From assembly GCA_977006965.1 (NCBI GenBank), contig OZ345380.1:1364001-1428000 (forward strand): 64,000 bases of DNA, written 5' to 3'. The stretch is from Phymatolithon calcareum (Eukaryota; Rhodophyta; Florideophyceae; Hapalidiales). A program made the translations under genes and the position numbers. Below, piece after piece: positions 58,601 to 64,000 of this stretch (its first letter is position 1; each line of letters starts with the position of its first letter). Below the pieces are notes generated by a model. That model was not told the origin of the DNA. It saw nothing but the letters and a program-made list of their open reading frames with translations, and did not search any database.

Positions 58601-60382
58601 AAAGTCCGTGAGTATAAGAAGGCGTATGAAGAAAAGGACCTTTCAGCACCAAGTCCTCAAACGGTACCATCTTGGAGTCCACAACCTGACATGGACGGCC
58701 TTATGGAGATGGATAAGGTGTTTGAAAGAATTATATCCGGCGAGGCCTTTATGAACCAACTGTTAAAGGGAATATCTGAAGTCACGAAAAACGGTTCAGA
58801 TTCGCAGATATCAGATGAAACCCCACCAAGCGTACTATTAACAGAGGTTCTGAGTCCCGATGATCCACGATGCCACTCGAAAGAATTTGAAAATGCAAAA
58901 CACGAAGAGATTACCGGCCTTCGCACAAGAAAAACCTGGGATATTGTGAATGCGTCTGCATTGCCAAAGACTGCAAACGTGATAAGCGGACGGTTTGTCT
59001 ACTCTCTTAAGAACGTCGGAACTCTAGGAGAAACTGCTCGTGCTCGGTTCGTTGCCCAAGGGTTTAATGACAAAATGAAACCTTTCATTGTGCATAATAA
59101 TCACACATTGCGTCAAAGCTCGACGAAGTTGATTATTTCCGTATCTTCAATTTGTCAATTTCGGCTATGCCATCTTGATGTTACTCAAGCGTACCTCCAG
59201 TCAAAAGATAGATTCTCCCGAGAGATCTATCTCAAGCCAAAGAGAGGTGATATGAAGTACTTCCAAATTTCCGACAATGAACTCTTGCATCTTGTTAAAC
59301 CACTCTATGGAATATGCGACGCTGGGGACTACTGGGGGACAACATTTCGAGCCCACATATTACAGAGCTTGAAGATGGTACCTCTCAAGGGTGATCCAGC
59401 TTTGTACATCAAGCATCACGAAGACGACATTGAAGGGCTTCTAGGCAGCTATGTTGATGACAATCTGTTTTCTGGTACTGCCAAATTTCTAAACGTTGCT
59501 TACGAGACTCAACGTACATTCGAATCAAAAGACCTAAATTGGGATAACATCGAATTTGTCGGTGTAAAGATTGAAACCAGAACCGATAATGAAGGGGTCT
59601 TAGTGCTCGAGCTAAGTCAGCCAGAATATACCGCAAAGCTCAAAGAGGTTCCGGTTGATGTCCAGTTTGAATTCTTTGCTTCCGTTCGCGCGGCTGTCGG
59701 ATGGCTTGCACACACCCGTCCCGATGCATGCTGTAGCATCAACAGAGCGGCTCAAGTGACTGAAAAGACTTTTTCCAAGAAAAAGGTAATTGAGCTGAAC
59801 AAAGCAATCAAGTACTTAAAGCAAACCCCATACCTGAAGCTGAAATATAAGCCGTTAAATCGTCAAACTTTGCATCTTCGCGTATATTCAGATGCATCCT
59901 TTGCTTCAAATGACGACTCCTCGTCACAGTTGGGATACATTATATTGCTTTGCGATGATTCAAGCCAGTGTCACATCCTCTGCTACAGCAGCAGAAAGTC
60001 GAAAAGGGTCGTTCGATCCATCATGGCGGGTGAAGTTTATGCTTTTTCAGCAGCTTTTGATCAGGCTTTTATGCTCAAGCATGATCTAGAGCACATCCTT
60101 AATCAGTCAATTCCACTCGCAATGTTCACAGATTCGAAACAATTGTTCGATGTTATTACCTGCGCTTCTCACAGTACTGAGAAAAGGCTGATGATTGATG
60201 TAGCTGCTGCGCGTGAAGCATACGAGCGCCATGAAATTTCGAACGTTGGACTAGTTTCAGGAGAACACAATGTAGCTGACGGATTGACGAAACCCAAATT
60301 CTGCAAAGCACTGCACAATGTCATGCGCTATGGGGTTGATAAGACGCCTGTTGTTCAATGGATTCATCGTCATGGGTTATAG
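55652..60382 (+). CDS. Copia gag-pol polyprotein, element 2
   Basis: 1576 residues from ATG 55652. Gag ends with a canonical CCHC zinc knuckle (C414, C417, H422, C427). Protease: D543-T-G-A. Integrase: an HH..CC zinc region (CDIC near 711) and catalytic D742, D798, E834. Reverse transcriptase: ARARFVAQGFN, LCHLDVTQAYLQ and YVDD at 1267-1270. RNase H: VYSDASFAS near 1410, ending in HNVADGLTKP. Uninterrupted throughout, as single-frame Copia elements are. The stop lies 31 bases before the 3' LTR. No canonical or initiator-tRNA primer site is recognisable after the 5' LTR, where the sequence reads TTCGCGAATTCTTCTAC. Confidence -1.
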   Translation: MSDNNGGNGGQPSRMFMNHIKLNELSSNLVGLILSVRDLDERIRQAGMTGTQVKESFADMFPPAILFSPEIRTMPAIYSSLRDWLNEKGANLIPHSSRRILMTLATSLYDDNEDAVAATEMVRGIVARGRQSSQITASIVSGAAAASTAVSSEDHTQRENKIAHNVAMRFRDGSAKFSGDIGESWMEFVAEYQQVARDYSLTPPQKKQYLHNLLRGDAKRFYLDRVENFVNTFQQAVEMIDREYNSTVRQNRVKNYLNGLRLSKFTNEGLDESTALEKVYKLITKLAPQVPQSHRGPAHKVEFLRNATVGLPWATEPLSRIATHNLDFQQLYGELEAALHLKNEAKVAIMRDSVTNGRKRGAPDDTIVPGIMFQGQGRYINRRKSVADRRNSDRKQGQYSSGAGKIDPLIIMGCFNCDDPTHMVNSCPKKIDVTKAAKRKMEYYEKKTGEKRNAHAVLFELCQQMDSCNISEDDISDPEVVEDPDITDNSLFEALMSHADISNLPHAPEGFRTEAEINIIIDGPSDVYMSSESVDTFQGACLDTGAQKSVVGLSQAEAYYRYMGLPLVIKQDDPNVYKFGSQKTASIGKANFRIPYARNCEMILELDVVDVHIPLIVGLDSLDKYKLFVDNVDDLLVCKDPTWSCPIVRKFGHLYYTWDYCIMYSEQELKRIHRHFYHPQPDRIFNLMKRASDPNATPDTLKALEKLTRSCDICQRMSEQPGRFRVSLPHEKVVFNRLVLMDLMKLEKKTVLHIICRDTLFSVAVFLLDGESTNDVWIAYVRHWVNPYIGFSKIIHTDQGSQFNSDEWRSFLRSAGIEHHMSGVQSHNALNVGERYHEYLRQIYRKVRLENPSLNIEEALSTAVHAMNSTAGQNGLVPTLLVFGTVPRFPFIPSELPEQRARMKAMKDARDEMTKAVAANRLKTALSRNVPIAADNEVKVGMDVLVYREKPEKQWVGPFRVVAGDEKSLWLNVRGKLSQVSIDKVREYKKAYEEKDLSAPSPQTVPSWSPQPDMDGLMEMDKVFERIISGEAFMNQLLKGISEVTKNGSDSQISDETPPSVLLTEVLSPDDPRCHSKEFENAKHEEITGLRTRKTWDIVNASALPKTANVISGRFVYSLKNVGTLGETARARFVAQGFNDKMKPFIVHNNHTLRQSSTKLIISVSSICQFRLCHLDVTQAYLQSKDRFSREIYLKPKRGDMKYFQISDNELLHLVKPLYGICDAGDYWGTTFRAHILQSLKMVPLKGDPALYIKHHEDDIEGLLGSYVDDNLFSGTAKFLNVAYETQRTFESKDLNWDNIEFVGVKIETRTDNEGVLVLELSQPEYTAKLKEVPVDVQFEFFASVRAAVGWLAHTRPDACCSINRAAQVTEKTFSKKKVIELNKAIKYLKQTPYLKLKYKPLNRQTLHLRVYSDASFASNDDSSSQLGYIILLCDDSSQCHILCYSSRKSKRVVRSIMAGEVYAFSAAFDQAFMLKHDLEHILNQSIPLAMFTDSKQLFDVITCASHSTEKRLMIDVAAAREAYERHEISNVGLVSGEHNVADGLTKPKFCKALHNVMRYGVDKTPVVQWIHRHGL

Positions 60383-60400
60383 ACCTCACTCTCGTTTTTT

Positions 60401-60413
60401 CAAAGAGTGGGAA
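60401..60413 (+). promoter_or_regulatory. Purine-rich tract of Copia element 2
   Basis: CAAAGAGTGGGAA directly before the 3' LTR, mostly purine; the likely plus-strand primer. Confidence -1.
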
Positions 60414-60753
60414 TGTGAAACTTCGGGAGATTGGACCAGTTGTTTTCCACCTTTTACGCTGGTGCGTAGAGGCGGATCGATTGTGAGGTCCAAATTGTCC
60501 TTGCGTTTATCTTAATTAGTGTGTGTTTCAAGTAGCATATATACTCCTGCCTCGGTGCTCGAGAGGGAAGTTTTAGTCGAAGAAGAAGTAAACTCGCTTG
60601 TGTACGCAATCAATAAGGTGGATCAACCAGCCTCACCGGTCGTCGGTGAGAAGTTGAGAATTTCGTGGTCGGCACGTAGGCCCGAAATTTTATTTTATTT
60701 CCACTATTTGTGTACCAATCGTAACTACTCGCTATCTGCGCTGGCAAATCACA
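60414..60753 (+). repeat. 3' LTR of Copia element 2
   Basis: 340 bp, one base different from the 5' LTR. Confidence -1.
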
Positions 60754-60758
60754 CTTGT

Positions 60759-62197
60759 GGGCCCACATTTCGGCCAATCACTCTTCATTGACGGAGAATT
60801 ATGATAATCTTCCTGAGGTAATGCAAGCCAAACGAGAATTCAAAATTCTGCAACCAAAATTTGTACATTCAGGACGGCGGCGCTATGATACCCTGTCGAT
60901 CACTGTAATTTACGTACTGCACCACTGTGCAGAACGGAAATGTATGACTTTAGCGGGTCAGGAGGAGCAAAAGTGACACGTGGCCTGAATCATTAGGTGC
61001 CAATAATGGTGCCTTTTATTCTTTCAATAGCATAAATTACATGATACTGTATACTGTACTTCCAAATAATTCATCGTGCTGTAGTTTATTGCAATCCGTC
61101 ACGAACTTGGTCCAGGTGGTGCGTACTTTTTGTAAGGCCATCTAATACTGTTGCTCATCTTTCTTGTTGCCATTTTCCCAACCTGTGCTCTAGCCCAGTG
61201 CGACTAAGAATCGTGCACTATAAACTTCAGCTCTCATTCCCAATTGGGAATGAGATCTGCAATTTACAGCGCTCTCTTTACTAATCGTCATTGCCAATCT
61301 CTGCTCGCGTTCGGAGCACTGGTTTTCTATTACCGGCTGTTCAAGATTGCATTGGACAAAGCCGTCAGCATCAGATAGTTTCTAACCGATCTACTCGGGT
61401 ATCATATGATATACAGTAGAACGAGTTGCATGTGATCAGAACGATCCGTGTCGACCAGGAACAAACTGTAATCAGTTTTCCGAGCATCAGCTCACAGCAG
61501 CGAGCTTATTAGGACATCACTAATAATAAATGATGATACATTGTCCTATTTCCCGCCCACACGTGTGGAGAAAATAAAACAAAAATCCTCTGCAGGACCT
61601 AGACAAGATCATTGGTAAGTGATTTCCTATTGATATCGAAGTGGAATAGTGGTTTGATAACGACGGTGTCAATGTAAGACGGCTGCGTGGACGTGGAGTA
61701 TTGAAACTGTAGCAAACCATAAACGTATCTAAAATGAAGCGGGCCTTACGCTTTTTGGTATTGTGAGCACAACCACGGGACCCGTCATTGCTGTACGCAG
61801 AATCCAGCGTGTCTACTCGTCTTCTATGCGCGCCGGCCCTATGTTTGTTTCAAAAAAAGAGCACAGCGCTTCCTGGCTGCTGCGCTTCTGCATCCTCCGG
61901 GTCGAAAACCAACAGTTGCTTCTGTATCTTTCTGCCACGTTCCACATAAATCACATATTTTTGAAGCTTCCCCTTCCTGCCAACGTGCCTACTCCGTCGA
62001 TGCTGCTGCTGGCACAAACGTCCTGATTTTTATACTTGAACGCAATGCCTTGCTTCCGTTTCGTTGTCCTACAACCTGAGAGCGAGGCGTTCCCCATTCA
62101 TCCTTAACTTTACGCGCCAATCGCACCTCATCTGGCCAGTTGAGGCCTTCCACTTGCGACGGCCGGCGCCCTCCTCTGCCAGAGCCCACATCACATC
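60759..62197. other. Spacer before the malectin gene, with a perfect 24-bp palindrome
   Basis: The palindrome TCTCATTCCC/GGGAATGAGA around AATT lies at 61232-61255. ATACTGTATACTGTAC occurs near 61048. No supported gene; the last ~150 bases are the 5' flank of the malectin gene. Confidence -1.
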
Positions 62198-64000
62198 ATG
62201 GAGCGCGCTGGTAGCACCGTTCTTGTCCTCTGCGCGCTCATCCTCGCCGTAGCTGCCGCGCCCGTGCGCATCAATGCCGGTGGTCCCTACATCGGGAGCG
62301 TTGGGTGGAGACAAGACACTGCCCTCTATGCTTCTCCCGGCTCGAAAACGTACACTGGTCCCGTACCAATCGTTGGTGCTGGTTCCTGGACGCCGGTATA
62401 CCAATCGCATCGATGGACGCAGACTGGCGATCTCGTCTTTAAAATCCCTGTTCCAGCTGGCACCTTCTCAGTTTTCCTCTTGTTCGCAGAAACATGGCAG
62501 GGAAGCGGACTTGGCGTGCGTCAAATGATTGTTAAAGTCAATGGCGCTTTTGTCAACAAGAACGGAATCCAGAACGGTCTTCTCGATGTCTTCGAGAAGG
62601 CTGGTGGAATCAACAAACCGCTATTCATCAATGCAGGCGATATTGCCTCTCAGAACGGATTCATTACCGTTTCGCTTGAACGTGTTGCGGGAAAGAACAA
62701 TCCAATGATCTCTGGTATCGCTATTAATGGTGCTACCGCCGATTCTCTGGTCGGCAATGAAGGTATTGACAACGCGACGCCGTCCGTTGCACCTTCGTCT
62801 GTTGCTCCGCCATCCGTTGCACCTCCGTCTGTCGCTCCGCCAACCGTCGTGCCACCGCCCAGCTCCGTCCCGGTTCCCAGCGTCCCGAGTTCCCCTGGTA
62901 ACTGCCCGGAGGCTACCTCTGTCACCGGGAAACTCGGCACGGCTGGTTTCGTTATGAATGTTGGCGGTCCCGCTATTACTCAAATTGCATGGGGAGCGGA
63001 CAACACGAACTATATTGTTGAAACTGACAAGGGTAAAACTGCCAAGGCTCCAGTCCCAGTTATCGTCACTGGAGGTACCTGGGGACCACCCTATCAGACC
63101 CATCGCTACACTACCGGACCGTCTCTCACTTACAAAATTCCCGTACCTGCCGGCACATACAGTGTGGCGTTACTCCACGCTGAGTCGTACATGTCGGCGG
63201 CTGGTCAGCGTGTTTTCAACATTCTTATCAATGGCGTCACGAAGCAGGCTGGCTTTGACGTTTTTGCGCTCGTTGGGAAGAACACTCCACTTTACAAGAA
63301 TTATGGTGGCATTCAGTCCGTGAATGGATTCATTGAAATTCAGTTTACAAAGATTACTGAGAACCCATTCGTTAATGGTATATACATTAACGGTCCTGGT
63401 GCTGCACAGCTGGCAATCGGTGGCCCCGAGGATGGCTCTTGTACTTCCACCGGTGGTGGTGCGCTTCCAAGCCAAAGCGCTAATGCCCTCCCCACAGTAT
63501 CTGCTGTCGTTTCCGGGAAACCTGTCGAAACTGATTTCAAAGCTGCTCATTTCGCACATTCCGTGGCTGGTGGACCTTATGTCGAAACTGATTTCGATGG
63601 AAACGGCAAGGCAGCTGTTAATTTGGACGGCAGTAACTCTCACAGCCACAAGCAAGTGGGCACGGAAACTGGACAGATCGTAACCTACAAGTGGACCTGG
63701 ACCGATTCGTCAAACCCACTTGCCGATCCCAATGGAGTCGTGACTGTCAACACTGCCAAGGCGACTGTCGAATTTCCGCTCGGGGAGACCCTGATTACAC
63801 TTCTTGTTATTGACCAGTTCGACAACACTGCTTCCGAGACCACTACAGTTTCTGTTAACTCCGCTACCGTTCCTGGTGCGTACTGCTACTACTACGATCT
63901 GGGTCAGACAACCCCGACCACAGTCACCCTCCCTCTTGACGTGAAGAGCAATCCGAAGCCAAAGAAGGCTGCCAAAGTTGGAGATATTAATTTTGGCAGC
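62198..64000 (+). CDS. Secreted tandem-malectin protein with PKD-like domain, 3'-truncated by window edge
   Basis: The frame runs from ATG 62198 to the window end without a stop (601 codons seen). Residues 1-20 are a signal peptide (VLVLCALILAVAAA). Two malectin-like domains follow, about residues 23-187 and 245-410, each with an INAGGP or MNVGGP start, a W.P.YQ(S/T)HR segment, IPVPAG.(F/Y)SV.LL.AE, and a closing (I/N)GI.INGA/G. They are joined by a Ser/Val/Ala/Pro linker with repeats of PSVAP. After a Gly/Ser region a PKD-like beta-sandwich is seen (VNLDGSNSHSH, ITYKWTW-like strand, VEFPLGETLITLLVIDQFDN). Malectin domains bind carbohydrate; the protein probably acts in the secretory pathway, at the cell surface or in the wall. 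No introns in the visible part. Confidence -1.
   Translation, partial: MERAGSTVLVLCALILAVAAAPVRINAGGPYIGSVGWRQDTALYASPGSKTYTGPVPIVGAGSWTPVYQSHRWTQTGDLVFKIPVPAGTFSVFLLFAETWQGSGLGVRQMIVKVNGAFVNKNGIQNGLLDVFEKAGGINKPLFINAGDIASQNGFITVSLERVAGKNNPMISGIAINGATADSLVGNEGIDNATPSVAPSSVAPPSVAPPSVAPPTVVPPPSSVPVPSVPSSPGNCPEATSVTGKLGTAGFVMNVGGPAITQIAWGADNTNYIVETDKGKTAKAPVPVIVTGGTWGPPYQTHRYTTGPSLTYKIPVPAGTYSVALLHAESYMSAAGQRVFNILINGVTKQAGFDVFALVGKNTPLYKNYGGIQSVNGFIEIQFTKITENPFVNGIYINGPGAAQLAIGGPEDGSCTSTGGGALPSQSANALPTVSAVVSGKPVETDFKAAHFAHSVAGGPYVETDFDGNGKAAVNLDGSNSHSHKQVGTETGQIVTYKWTWTDSSNPLADPNGVVTVNTAKATVEFPLGETLITLLVIDQFDNTASETTTVSVNSATVPGAYCYYYDLGQTTPTTVTLPLDVKSNPKPKKAAKVGDINFGS

Larger units (their letters stand above)
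54594..60753 (+). mobile_element. Complete Ty1/copia retrotransposon, element 2
   Basis: 340-bp LTRs (54594-54933; 60414-60753) beginning TGTGAAACTT and ending AATCACA, flanked by CTTGT at 54589-54593 and 60754-60758. I find only one difference between the LTRs (GAGGAAAG/GAGGGAAG). It has an intact 1576-codon polyprotein and a purine-rich tract before the 3' LTR. It differs from element 1 in LTR, leader and protein, so it is another lineage. A recent, probably competent insertion. Confidence -1.

Noticed and set aside
1-64000. CRISPR arrays, rRNA, operons or other prokaryotic features
   Set aside because: None seen. Gene spacing, polyadenylation signals, ER signals and eukaryotic transposon families show nuclear DNA.

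Overview
This is a window of eukaryotic nuclear DNA, most likely from a plastid-bearing alga and probably a red alga. A TOC34-type plastid-import GTPase implies a plastid. Every recognisable host gene is one uninterrupted reading frame with no convincing intron. The gene set (malectin-domain secreted protein, GT34-type glycosyltransferase, multi-pass class-3 lipase) together with dense Ty1/copia, hAT and piggyBac-type elements is what a repeat-rich red algal genome looks like. The organism is an inference; no rRNA, tRNA or organelle gene was found to fix it.

Layout. 0-1.6 kb: 3' part of a TOC34-like GTPase gene. 2.2-10.2 kb: two diverged direct copies of a ~1.7-1.9 kb repeat. The first is split by an internally deleted piggyBac-like transposon with 4-bp CTAG duplications, and between the copies lies an unrecognised 600-codon reading frame. 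10.5-12.3 kb: PH-domain protein kinase with a very long activation-segment insert. 12.6-13.2 kb: Mutator-like transposase remnant. 13.4-18.5 kb: a large Sel1-repeat membrane protein gene broken by a solo LTR, a hAT-type MITE and a one-base frameshift. 19-23 kb: two copies of an unknown coding segment and another MITE. 23.5-29.7 kb: a compact cluster of ordinary genes (Asterix/PAT-complex subunit, RING finger plus degenerate Rho-like domain, polytopic class-3 lipase). 31-36.3 kb: LTR fragment, hairpins, a KDEL-tailed GT34-like enzyme and an unrecognised protein. 36.8-41 kb: near-complete hAT transposon, second piggyBac fragment, short hAT-like MITE. 41.9-43.6 kb: BAR-like protein. 45.3-51.6 kb and 54.6-60.8 kb: two young, structurally complete Copia retrotransposons in opposite orientations with a third piggyBac fragment between them. 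62.2 kb to the end: secreted tandem-malectin/PKD protein running off the window.

The host genes do not form a pathway. Several concern membranes and secretion: plastid import, ER membrane-protein folding, lipid hydrolysis, ER-lumen glycosyl transfer and a secreted glycan-binding protein. The rest is a record of transposition in which target-site duplications, an empty-site comparison and interrupted frames allow several insertions to be defined to the base. The clearest mechanistic point is in the first Copia element: its primer-binding site matches the anticodon arm of initiator tRNA-Met, as in Drosophila copia, and the ATG produced by complementarity to the CAU anticodon is also the first ATG of the gag-pol frame.
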